Shown in pieces: positions 54,745-64,000 of a stretch of DNA of 64,000 bases. The stretch comes from SR1 bacterium human oral taxon HOT-345 (GTDB lineage: Bacteria > Patescibacteriota > Gracilibacteria > Absconditabacterales > Absconditicoccaceae): assembly GCA_003260355.1 (NCBI GenBank), contig MPSQ01000001.1, positions 248,001-312,000 on the forward strand, read 5' to 3'. Below the pieces are notes generated by a model. The model saw only the letters and a list, made by a program, of their open reading frames with translations. It made no database searches and had not been told where the DNA came from. A program made the translations under genes and the position numbers. Every line of letters begins with the position of its first letter. Position 1 is the stretch's first letter.

Positions 54745-55643
54745 ATGTGATTGTCTTCTGAGCCCTCTTCTCGTTGAACAGTATCATCTCATAAAAATTG
54801 AGGAGAAAATGCCTCTAATAAATCGATCTTACAAGTTCTTAATCAAAATATGGCAGCATATGAAAAAGGATTTTGAAAAAGTATTATTGTCCCTCAAATA
54901 AATGGAGGGTAAAGTGTTCCTGTGTGATGAGAGTCTTTGTCTAATAAAATGAATATATTCTTACAATGCGATTTTGATCATCCACTAATTCAAAACTTTT
55001 ATCAAAAAGTAGACGAAGGCTATAATACTGCTATTGAAGATCCAAAATTCAAAGAATGGTATGAAACGAAGAAGCTACCTATTCGTGGAGAACTCTTTTT
55101 GCGTCTTTCTGCCTATACTTCAATATTTAATAAAATGTTCACGAGAAAAGAAAACTCTGCTCGAGAAAGGCATGAGTATTATAATAAGCAGGAAGTTGCA
55201 TTGCTATCTGAAATCCTAGAGAAAGGGATATTTATGTGTGCAGAACTAGCTTCGTTAGCACATTACTATCTTAAGACTCATGGGGTTGACAATTTTTATG
55301 TTTGATGAGAATTGCTTCCAAAACTTTATGAAGAGAGTGAGGAATTGCGGGGGGGGAGGCACATAGCTTTATTTACCTTAGAGACAATAATATTCAACTT
55401 ATTTATGATCCAGCATTTCCTATAAAAACATCAAATGCTGGTTTTCTTTTTCCTAAGATCCAAGAAATTTTAAACGACTCAGATTTTCTAAAACTTTTTA
55501 GAATGAAGAAACAACAATTTGTTGAAGCTAAAGACTTATTATGCACCGATTCAAAACTTTATTATGGATTTTGAAATTGATCCTGTATTTATCCAGAGAA
55601 TATTCTTTTGTGAAGCGAATCTAAACAACAAAATAAAGATTAG
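54745..55643 (+). pseudogene. Broken transglutaminase-like gene with a G8 tract
   Basis: From ATG 54745 one frame runs with a UAA at 54910-54912 and continues in the same frame as SVPVGGESLSNKMNIFLQCDFDHPLIQNF to the poly-G at 55348-55355. After this tract the frame must shift by one to reach EAHSFIYLRDNNIQLIYDPAFP and on to UAG at 55641. The order CAELASLAHYYL, then AHSFIYL, then DPA gives a Cys-His-Asp triad typical of transglutaminase-like folds. A ninth G (or six) would restore the frame, so the tract may be a slippage switch or a sequencing error. A start at ATG 54949 would bypass the first stop. Confidence 0.6.
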
Positions 55644-56209
55644 TCTTTAATGAGTTCTCCCCAATCACCTTGCTTAAGCCCAGCAGCATTCCCTTCTTCT
55701 ACATCAATATGCATATCAAGAGCATAACTATCTGAAACTCTAATCACTACCTCATCAAAAATCAGACTTCTTTCTCCGTTGGTCTTTACCTTCACGATTT
55801 GTCCGTTCGTTACCCCAAAATTCTCTGCATCAGCCACCGTCATATGAATATGTCTCTTGGCAACAATCATTCCTTGAGTAAGCTCAACCTGACCTGCCGG
55901 ACCAATGATCGTCACTGGAGCTGATCCGTCTAAATCTCCTGATTCTCTGATCGGAGTTGGAGTCCCAAGTTTGAACGTATCTCCGAGCATCACTTCCACC
56001 TGAGAAAACTTTCTATACGGTCCTAAAATTCTGACTTTTGAGATTTCTCATTTCGCACCTTTAATCGTTACGCATTCTTCGCATGCAAATTGTCCAGGTT
56101 GAGAGAGGTCTTTGAGTTTTGTGAGCTCATAATTAGGTCCGAAAAGGGTATTTGCATCAGCCTGTGAAAGATGCACGTGCCTGTTTGATATTCCGATAGG
56201 GATTCTCAT
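55640..56209 (-). CDS. pduL: Phosphate acyltransferase, PduL-type
   Basis: Transfers acetyl or propionyl between CoA and phosphate. The 189-aa protein has two zinc-binding motifs, GISNRHVHLSQADANTLFG at the N-terminus and AKRHIHMTVADAENFGV (about 117-133), plus the ESGDLDGSAPV loop that binds phosphate/CoA. Classical PduL sits in microcompartment operons, but none of the shell genes is visible here, so this is a stand-alone phosphotransacylase. It overlaps the pseudogene's stop by three bases. One UGA glycine, near residue 56. Confidence 0.93.
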
Positions 56210-56300
56210 TTTTTAAGATAAGAAAAAGTAAAAAGTGTTGCCGTGAGTATAGCTAAGTATTCAGTGTTTTCAAGGAAAAGAAGCAGGAGAAGTCAGATTT

Positions 56301-57338
56301 TTATTTGTAGGCGTTTCGAGCGTCTTCGACGGCAGTGATGATGGTTTTTTGAGGTTCTCGTCAGAGCATTTTTTTTGCTTTTGAAGGATTGGCTACAGAG
56401 ATTGCAACGTCTCCTTCTCTTCTCTCTCCAATAGTATGTGCAATCGGTTCTCAGACGATAGATTTGGTGATTGCAAGCATTTCTTTTACTGATTTTCAAG
56501 TACCTGTCCCGATATTGAAGGCTTCAAAGAAGTTTGGAAGTCAGTTTTCTACCTCACTACTTTGCTGGATGTATTTTTGGATATAGTCAAACGCTTGTAA
56601 ATGAGCCTGAGCAACGTCCTCTACGTGAATATAATCTCTAATGCAGGTCCCATCTGGCGTGATGTAGTTTCCTCCAAAGATCGTAATTTGCTCGATCTCT
56701 TTTTTTGCCACTTTCATGAGGAAAGGAACGAGGTTTGTCGGAATTCCTTTTGGGTTTTCTCAGAGAAGACCTGAAGAATGTGCCCCGATGGGATTGAAGT
56801 ATCTGAGGCAAATCGCTGAAAATCCTTTGTGGAGTGCCATATCGTAGAGAAGTTTCTCAATGACGAGTTTAGTCGTTCCATAAGGGTTGGTGGTGCTAAG
56901 GCGATCAGTTTCTGTAAACGGTGGGATATTTTTTTCAGTATCGTATACTGTTGCACTAGAGGAGAAAATCAGCTTTTTAACCTGATGCTTGTTCATTACT
57001 TTGAGGAGATTGATGCTTCCAATGATATTGTTGTCATAATAGAGGAAAGGATCATAGCAACTCTCTCCCACTGCTTTTTTCGCAGCAAAGTGAATTACTC
57101 CGTCAATCTCTTCTTTGGAGAAAAGGTTATCAAGATAATCATAGTTTCTTATGTCTCCTTCGTAGAAAAGAGGTTCTTTGCCTGTGAGTTCTTTGATCGC
57201 GGCGAGGACCGATTCTTTGTGGGCGTTTGAGAGATTATCGAGGATAACGACGTCATATCCAGCTTGTATAAATAGGACTGTGGTATGTGCTCCAATATAA
57301 CCCAGCCCTCCAGTAATTAGGATTTTTTTATTCTCCAT
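56301..57338 (-). CDS. galE: UDP-glucose 4-epimerase
   Basis: Interconverts UDP-glucose and UDP-galactose (or GlcNAc forms), supplying sugars for surface glycans. The 345-aa SDR protein has ITGGLGYIGAHTTV (about 7-20), a DIRNYDYL strand, SSSATVYD, YGTTKLVIEKLL (the YxxxK pair) and CLRYFNPIGAH. Length is normal. Five UGA glycines occur in the C-terminal part, two of them next to NIGTG and SIVGEP. Confidence 0.95.
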
Positions 57339-57519
57339 AGGTAAGAGAAGAGATAAAAAGATGCTGTAGTATATTGATACGCCTTATAAAAGTCAAGAAC
57401 AATGGTTTTTGTGGCTTGCTCTCTTGATTCCCCTCTTCTAGAGAAAAAATGTGGATTGGCTTGTATCTGTAAAGGAGTTTCTTAGATTTGTTTGGTGGTC
57501 TTTATTTTTGCTTTTGAAG

Positions 57520-58881
57520 ATGTTTTTTTCTTTTATTAATCTTGGTTGCACGAAAAACCTTGTGGATACCCAATTTTTACTTGGAAGGATATTGGAACGT
57601 CGACCTGATCAGTTTTTTTATGCTGTTGATCCTTTTTCTGATGAAGTAGAGCTCGTTTTTCTCAATACTTGTGGGTTTATTTCTTCGGGGAGGCAAGAAA
57701 TGTTTCATACCATGAAAAAGCTCCTGAGAAAAGAGAAAAAAATCTGTCTCTTGGGATGTGCGGTCCAGTATTTTGAGAAATTGGTGAAGGATGCTCGTCT
57801 TTCTGATGCAGAAACTCAAGAATGGGAAAGGCTTAAATCGCATCCTGGGCTTACTTTTCTTTCGTGGTCGGAACTTGCGAATTTTGAACCGTCTTTGCTA
57901 GAAAAATCGTTGATTGCTGGAGAAAATGAGTTGTTTGATGGGAACGATTTTCAGTGGCAAGAGAATGCAAGAGCTTATACCAATAGTGAACTAGGTTTCG
58001 AATATCTCAAGATCGCAGAATGATGTAATAATCATTGTTCTTTCTGTATTATCCCGACTATTAGAGGGAGACAGCGTTCGCTTTCTCTAGAGGCGGTGAT
58101 TGCAGAGGCGCGCAATTTGATTGCTTCTGGAGTGAGGGAGTTGATCCTGATCGCCCAAGATAGTACAAGGTATGGAGTCGATCTGTATGGAAAGAGTCAG
58201 CTTTTTGAACTTTTGGAAGGAATTGATGCATTGGAGGGAGATTTTCACTATAGGGTGCTGTATCTCTATCCAGATTTGCTTACGAAAAGGCATCTTGAGA
58301 GGCTTACCAAACTCAAAAAATTTATCCCGTATTTTGATCTTCCGCTCCAACATGCATCTCCGAAAATTCTCAAGGCAATGGGGAGATTTTACGATCATCA
58401 GATGACCCTGGAATTGCTCGATTTTATTGAAGGGCATTTTCCTGAGCGTTTTGTGAGGACGAATTTTATTATTGGGTTTCCGGGTGAGACGGAGGAGGAT
58501 TTTCAAGCTTTGATGGATTTTATCAGAGGAGATTGGTTTGAGAATATTGCACTCTTTGAATATCATGACGAACCGCTGGCGGCTTCCAGTCTTTTGCCTG
58601 ATAAAGTAGAAGCGAAAACGATTAGAAAGAGATTTTTGGAGGCGAAAAAATTGGTGGATGAGCTTCAGGCACAGAGAAGCCAGCATGCAGCTAAAGAAAA
58701 AACCTGAACCATCTCAGAACTTCGATCGGATGCTCAGGGAAACTGGAGGCTTATGGTGCGTCCTTTCCTTCATTGTCCGGAAATTGATGAGGAAGATGAA
58801 ATTCAGATTGAGCAGGTGATGCAATGTTTTGATGGGGAGGAACTTACTCTTGGAAGCAGAATCGCCTATCGTTTGCCTTAG
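57520..58881 (+). CDS. rimO: Ribosomal protein S12 methylthiotransferase RimO
   Basis: Adds methylthio to Asp of ribosomal protein S12. The 453-aa radical-SAM enzyme has the N-terminal cluster cysteines (NLGCTKNLVDTQ, NTCGF, LLGCAVQ), the radical-SAM motif EGCNNHCSFCIIP (the glycine just before CNNHCSFC is UGA at 58021), YPDLLTKRHLERL, and FIIGFPGETEEDFQAL. A TRAM domain closes the protein (about 400-453). Its UAG stop overlaps the stop of the facing gene by three bases. Confidence 0.95.
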
Positions 58882-60356
58882 TGGGGTTTGGGTGGTTGCT
58901 TTGTCTGTGTGGGTGCGGTTGATTGTCCGTAAACGATTCCATAGAGCAACATCAGCGGATATACGACCATCCTATCTACAAAGCTATGCAATACCATTCC
59001 CTCGAGTGCCAAGCCAAGCATCCCTATTCCAAATCCTGTGAGGCAAACAAGCTGATTGATTTTCTTTTGGTCAGCTTTTTTTCCTTTTTTGCATTCAAGG
59101 GCTAAAGGTTTGATCGCTCTGAGTCCAATTCGAATCAGCCAAATAAAACAGAATAATCGTGGGAGCAATCCTAAAATACCGTATTCCATAAAGATTTGCA
59201 CATATTGGTTTTCTGGATTGTATCAAAATGTGGGGATTTCGTAGCGAGCGTTGACTTCTTTGATGCGTTCGCATCTTGGGTTTTGGGAGTTGGGGTCGGA
59301 ACTCTGGAGGGCATTAAAGCAAACCTGGTGGGAGGCCGGTCCTGAGTAGCCTGCACCTCGTCAAAAAAATGGGCTTTCCTGTCAGATTTTGAGCCCTTCG
59401 ATCAAAAGTGCGGCGTGTCCCGTATTTGAGTGTTCTCTGGCAAAGATTCCCCTATAGTGCCAAAACAGTGCTCCACCTACTAAAGCGAGCGGTAGTCCTA
59501 TGCCGAAGATGAGTCTTTTGGCATAGGCTCGGTAGAGTGCTAAGATGATAATCGCTGTTTCTAGGAGTCGGACCCCGATCGCTGCCCTAGAAAAGGTCGA
59601 GAACACCAAAAGTCCGTAGCCGATCATTCGTAGTAATGCCTCTTTTTTGGAGCGGGTCCTGAGATAGCTCAGGGCGAACAATGGTCGGAATGCAACCAAA
59701 AAGAATCCGAAATAGATGGGTCTCTCAAAGAGAAACTCGTTCCTGACGAAGCCTTGATTGATATTGGTATAATAGACTGCTGGCGGTCTAGAGCCTATTG
59801 TCCCTTCATAATTAAAACGGTTGTAGCCGAGGTGATCAAGTGTATTGGGCATGAAATAGCTGAGCGCTCGCCAGAAGAGTCCTCCGATGACTACCAGCTG
59901 GAGAAGTTTTGTATATCGCTTGGTGATTTTGAGGCGAGGCTGAGGGAGGTATCGTGTGAGCCCAACTCCCAAGAGGAAGATCAAGAAGCCCATCAGATCA
60001 TACTTGAATGACAAGATATAGGTCCCTAATCCTACTTTTTGGATCCCAACTGCAAGGAGGAAACTAATCCCACACGCTATCAAAAATCAGATTAAAAATC
60101 TGAAGAGTTCCGAAGCGCGCAAGTGATTCCAAGTCAGCTTTCTTTCTTCTTTTCCCTTACAGAAAAAGATCCAATAGCCAATAAGCCCTGCAAAGAGAAG
60201 AATAAAGATTTCTTTCCAGAGTCGGATTAGGGTTCGGATGCCTCCCTCTCGACCGAGTTGGTGTGTAATCAAAGTATGGAGGAAAAACTGCACGAGCAAT
60301 CCTCAAAAGAAGATTTTGTAAAGTCGAGGGAGTAGGGCTTGGATTCTTTGCTTCAT
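58878..60356 (-). CDS. O-antigen-ligase/polymerase-like membrane protein
   Basis: A 492-aa polytopic protein with about ten hydrophobic segments. The region after about residue 280 reads NTGHAALLIEGLKIGQESPFFGRGAGYSGP and then YNPENQYVQIFMEYGILGLLPRLF, the periplasmic loop and terminal helix of O-antigen ligases and Wzy polymerases (H..xxll.E.GllGl). It likely transfers glycan to a carrier or lipid; the substrate is unknown. Several UGA glycines, and the 5' end has two overlapping alternative frames in which only this one is continuous. Confidence 0.85.
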
Positions 60357-60510
60357 TATGCATAGGTGTTGGTTAAAACTATCGCTGTGTAGGATAAATA
60401 ATTGCCCCGAATTGTCAAGGTTTATCTGAAATTTTTGGAAGTAGGGGAGTGCTGGCATTCCCTTAGGAAGCGAGGCGGGCGTTGCTGCCGGCTCCTCACA
60501 AAGATACAAA

Positions 60511-60540
60511 GAAAAGTCTGATTCGAGATCAGGCTTTTTC
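60511..60540 (-). terminator. Terminator after the ClpC-like gene
   Basis: GAAAAG(T)CTGAT pairs with ATCAG(G)CTTTTTC around a five-base loop, about 50 bases beyond the UAG at 60589 on the minus strand. Both arms contain AAAA-N-CTGA, the over-represented word, in inverted orientation. The rest of 60357-60588 shows no gene. Confidence 0.7.
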
Positions 60541-60588
60541 TATTTATTCATTGTATGAGGGGATTTTCAGGAGAGGACTCAAGAATGC

Positions 60589-63159
60589 CTATTTCAAAAG
60601 GGCATTGATGATTTGAGGTTCGACCTCATCATTGATATATCTTTCCACGGGTCTGGCACCGAAAGCTGGGTCGTAGATTTTATCGATAATTTTATCGACC
60701 TCTGCTTTGGAGAATTTTGGCAACTTCACTTGATCGTTTTCTTTCCAAGCAGCGAGAAAGGTTTTGATTTGCTGGTTGAAGATGTCTGCGAGGTTTGCTT
60801 TGGTCAGCGGTCTAAAGACGACTTTGTGATCGATTCTATTGGAGAGTTCTGGGGTTAGGAAGTTTTTGAGCTCCTCGAGGACTCTGGTTTTGATGTCGTC
60901 GAACTGTTTGGTCTCGATATCGTTTTTACTTCCCGTATCGAATCCGATAGCGGTTTTCTTTTTGCTAAACTCTTCGGTGCCGATATTTGAGGTCATCACG
61001 ATAATGGTATTTTTGAAGTCGATCCGTCTTCCTTTGCTATCTTTGAGTTGTCCTTCATCGAGGATCTGCAAGAGGATATTCAGCACGTCGGGGGATGCTT
61101 TTTCGATCTCGTCAAGCAAGATCACGGAATAGGGTTTTCTCCTCACGGCTTCCGTAAGTCCCCCTCCTTCGTCGTAGCCTATGTAGCCGGCAGGCGAACC
61201 GATCAATTTAGAGACGGAGAATTTTTCCATAAATTCTGACATATCGAATCTAATCAATGCGGTTTCATCACCGAAGTAATGTTTAGCGATGAGTTTTGCA
61301 AGGTAGGTTTTCCCTACGCCTGATGGTCCAAGGAAAAGGAAGGATCAGATTGGTTTATTTTTTCTGATCACGGAAAGTCTACTTCTAATCAAGGTCTTGA
61401 CTACGGCATTCACTGCGTCGTCCTGACCGATAATTTGTCCTTTCAACTCGGCATCGAGTCTCTTGAGTTTGCTTACCTCGTCTTCGTTGACGATATTGGT
61501 AGGGATTCCTGTTTTGTCGGCGAGGACGTTTCAGATATCGCTGGATTCGATCACGCTTCTCAGATGTGCAGGAATGTTTTTATTGGATCTGAGTTTCTGG
61601 AGGTTTTTTTTCAATTCCTCCTCCTCGGTCTTGAGTTCCGCAGCAGCAAAATAATCCTGATTTTCAATCGCTTTCTCGATTTGTTTCTGGATTTTTTCTA
61701 TTTTGGTTTCTTGTTTCTTGTATTCATCGTCGTTATCAAGCTTTTTTTGCATGGTGGATTTTCTGGCACTGGCTTCATCGAGAATATCAAGTGCCTTATC
61801 AGGAAGCTGTTTATTCAGGATATATCTTTTGCTGAGCATAATCGCACTTTCAATAGCTTCCTCAGAAATTACCACGCCATGGAAATCTTCATAGGTAGGT
61901 TTCAATCCGAAGATGATTTGTTTGGTCATTTCGATGCTTGGCTCGTTCACTATGACTTCCTGGAATCTTCTCTTGAGGGCGGCGTCTTTTTCGATGTATT
62001 TTTGGTATTCATCGAAGGTTGTTGCACCAATGAGTTTGATTTTGCCTCTAGAAAGTAAGGGCTTGAGCATTTGGGCGGCGTCGTTTTGGTCCTGGCCTCC
62101 TGCACCGATGATTGTGTGCAGCTCATCAATAAAGAGGATGATATTATTGGTTGGGTCGGTCGCTTCTTCGAGAATAGATTTCATCCTCGATTCAAACTCT
62201 CCTCTATATTTGGTCCCTGCAACGAGGGTTCACATATCTAAGAGAAAAACTTTTTTACCAATGAGTTTCTCAGGCACCTGTTTCGCGTTGATTCTCTGCA
62301 CGAGCCCTTCAACGATTGCGGTTTTCCCGACTCCTGCCTCACCGATCAAGAGTGGGTTATTTTTGGTCTTTCTCAAAAGGGTATAGATCACTTGGTCGAT
62401 CTCTTTTTCTCTACCGATGATCGGGTCGAGGTAGCCGTCTTTTGCTTCTTTCGTCAGGTCGGTCCCGAAGTATTCTATCGTTAGCTTTTTTTCCTCTTTC
62501 TTTTTGGGTTTTTGATCGCTGGTCTCCAAGGAGAGTTTGTCAGAATCTGACTTTTCTACGATCTCGCTTTCCATAGAATCGAGGATTTCATCGTCTTTTT
62601 TGGTGTGTTCATACTGGATATTCATTTTTTGTATATCAGAATAATCTAAATTAAGTTCAGCAATAAGGGTATCTATTATTTCCAGAAATGCAAGGAATCC
62701 CTCACTTCTTATCACAGGAAGATTTGATAAAAAGGAAAGTGTGGTTTTTATTTCTCAGAGGTTATTCTTGTCCTTTTGGATCAGCTTTTTGATTTTTGGG
62801 CTGAGTCTCTCAAATGCAAGGATAAAGAGCTGGAAAGGATCAATGTTTTTTTGTCCCTTTTCAATTTTGCTCAAGCAATCGGAAGCAAGGATTTTATTGA
62901 AGGGGAGGAGCTTCGTCTCGGACTGAAGCATTGGGACTTGAATCTCCTTGAGAAAAATGGATTCCAAGGCTTTTGTCTTTTTGAGTCCGATGACTGCACA
63001 GAAAAGGGGAAAGTGGCGGGACTGTTTCAAAAAAGCATAAATGCCCCAGAAAAGCGTATCTGGGGTAATGCGGGTTTGATGGAGTGCGTGGCTGATTCTG
63101 CTCGCGTTGTCCAAGCAAGTGATCGCCTGCGTGGTATAAGATTCAAGTGTTTGCTTCAT
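60589..63159 (-). CDS. clpC: ClpC-type AAA+ unfoldase
   Basis: An 856-aa protease chaperone. N-terminal Clp_N-like region (about 1-150) is divergent; residues about 240-420 form the first AAA domain ([32 protein letters not shown]); a helical M-domain with charged coiled coil ([25 protein letters not shown]) follows; the second AAA domain has [28 protein letters not shown] and [25 protein letters not shown] loop (about 736) is the ClpP-docking IGF motif, so it should work with ClpP, which is not in this window. Three UGA glycines. Confidence 0.94.
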
Positions 63160-63269
63160 ATATCTAAGTGTCTGATTTTCTCATAAAAGGCGTATTCGCA
63201 GTCTATCGTTTTGTGAAGTGAATGCAAGAGAAAAAGTCGGAGAAGGAGTCGCGGAGTTTGGATATTTTG

Positions 63270-63446
63270 CTAAGATTTGTGATGTTTGCGAGAGTAAATT
63301 GGATTGATTCGTCCCTGATCAGCTCTTCCCTCAACAAACGGATCGAAGAAAAGAGCGATATGCTTGATAAAGATTCTTTTTTCTCTGTAGGTAATCCCTC
63401 TGTCGATTAAAGGCTTGGAAATGATTCAAGTAGGCTTTTCGTCTTC
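63270..63446 (-). other. Possible fragment or frameshifted small gene
   Basis: One frame on the minus strand is open from about 63446 to UAG at 63270 and reads ISKPLIDRGITYREKRIFIK, then HIALFFDPFVEGRADQGRIN, which looks protein-like but has no start codon. A neighbouring frame, starting ATG with a good AGGAGG upstream, covers about the same DNA but is arginine-rich and less convincing. A short plus-strand frame (63222-63410) also exists. I cannot choose; the 63160-63584 region therefore holds at most one small, possibly broken gene. Confidence 0.25.
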
Positions 63447-63584
63447 TTAGTGAGCGAGGTAGAAAACTTACGCTTTTTGAGCTTAAAAATCGTTGGTTTT
63501 TCTTCATTTATATAAAGCCTCCTCTCAAGCATCTTCTTCGTCCGCTGATGGATTTTGAGAATGTGAGGGGATTTTTATGTGCGC

Positions 63585-64000
63585 TTATTCGTAGATTTCA
63601 TCGAGGTGGAAAATGAGGTAGCTCAGTGTAATGCCAGCTCCGATTCCTAGCACGATGCTTATGCTTTGCATTTTGCTAATGAGTAAGAGGTTATACGTCG
63701 CATGAATCACAAATCCGACTGTTAGTGCGAGGAGGTATTTTGTTAGGGATCAGATTTTTCTACTTTTCATAATGATGAGTGCGATGGATCCTGTGGCTAC
63801 GAGATGGATTATGGCGGTTATGAGTCCTCTTCCTAAGAGAATGCCTGTGGTAATGTGCTCTCCCTGTGTAAGCAAAGTGCCGAGTGCAAAGAGATTTTCG
63901 ATTACACTGAAAGAAAAGCTTGCAAGTAATGAGAAGAGTAAGAGGTTTGAGGGAGATTGGAGGAGAGAGGCTTCGGATTGGTTGTGGCTGAGGGTGAATT
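63585..64000 (-). CDS. PrsW-like intramembrane protein, C-terminal part
   Basis: 138 codons to a UAA at 63585; the 5' end lies outside the window. The visible part has several hydrophobic helices and the motifs ENLFALGTLL, RGLITAIIHLVATG and GFVIHATYNLLL, matching the ENI-Y, H and H-xxN elements of PrsW-type glutamic/metalloproteases that cleave membrane proteins. A UGA glycine sits at KIGSLTKY. Assignment is tentative because the N-terminal EE motif is not in view. Confidence 0.55.

Noticed and set aside
55640..56209. Microcompartment locus around pduL
   Set aside because: No shell-protein or cofactor genes are present in the neighbourhood.
1..64000. UGA interruptions as selenocysteine or widespread sequencing errors
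   Set aside because: Dozens of genes share the pattern, UGA falls on conserved glycines, and no SECIS-like or cysteine-aligned context was seen.

Overview
The window reads as an Absconditabacteria (SR1) or Gracilibacteria chromosome, because UGA is glycine throughout (genetic code 25). With UGA as stop, almost every housekeeping gene breaks into fragments. With UGA as glycine they become full-length proteins, and the UGA codons fall on invariant glycines: the P-loop of a TraD-like ATPase, the LSGGERQ signature of an ABC exporter, the nucleotide-binding loop of GpsA, the glycine before the CxxxCxxC cluster of RimO, and the glycine before the Fe-S cysteines of Nth. Only UAA and UAG end genes. 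All coordinates below use code 25. The two phyla cannot be separated from this sequence.

Layout. 1-1.0 kb: partial DUF1846 gene and a Fur-like regulator. 1.1-6.3 kb: an unusual isoleucyl-tRNA synthetase carrying three inserted enzyme-like domains, then a secreted protein. 6.4-9.1 kb: accessory stretch with a candidate structured RNA, a HEIGH-type metalloprotease lipoprotein, another lipoprotein and an HU-like protein. 9.2-16.9 kb: sufC, nth, PAP2 phosphatase, tRNA-Thr, HIT protein, hisS, mscS, rsmG. 17-17.8 kb: two tandem-repeat arrays. 18-25.6 kb: M3 oligopeptidase, a glycosyltransferase and a 1466-aa surface protein with DUF285 repeats and an S-layer-homology-like end. 25.9-29.3 kb: a 1150-aa TraD/VirD4-like ATPase. 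30.5-35.5 kb: a run of lipoproteins with a small P-loop protein and one degraded gene. 35.7-36.0 kb: tandem array. 36.4-43.4 kb: uvrC, DedA, an RNA methyltransferase, a secreted beta-propeller protein and a PadR-PspC pair. 43.6-47.7 kb: gpsA, a racemase-like protein, a secreted coiled protein, holA and a DUF4825-like protein. 47.9-48.2 kb: tandem array. 48.3-52.6 kb: FkbM methyltransferase, glycosyltransferase, ABC exporter and pyrophosphatase in one run. 52.7-60.4 kb: ruvA, glyA, a broken transglutaminase-like gene, pduL, galE, rimO and an O-antigen-ligase-like protein. 60.6-64 kb: ClpC-like ATPase and a partial PrsW-like protein.

The picture is a small-genome, host- or prey-associated cell: translation, repair and proteolysis genes are interleaved with many exported lipoproteins, a large adhesin-like S-layer protein, surface-glycan genes and a DNA-translocase-like ATPase. 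UGA use is very uneven. It is rare in ileS, sufC, rsmG and ruvA, and roughly half of all glycine codons in some exported proteins. A short word, AAAAANCTGA, recurs far above what base composition predicts, on both strands and sometimes inside terminators. It may be a DNA-uptake-type signal.
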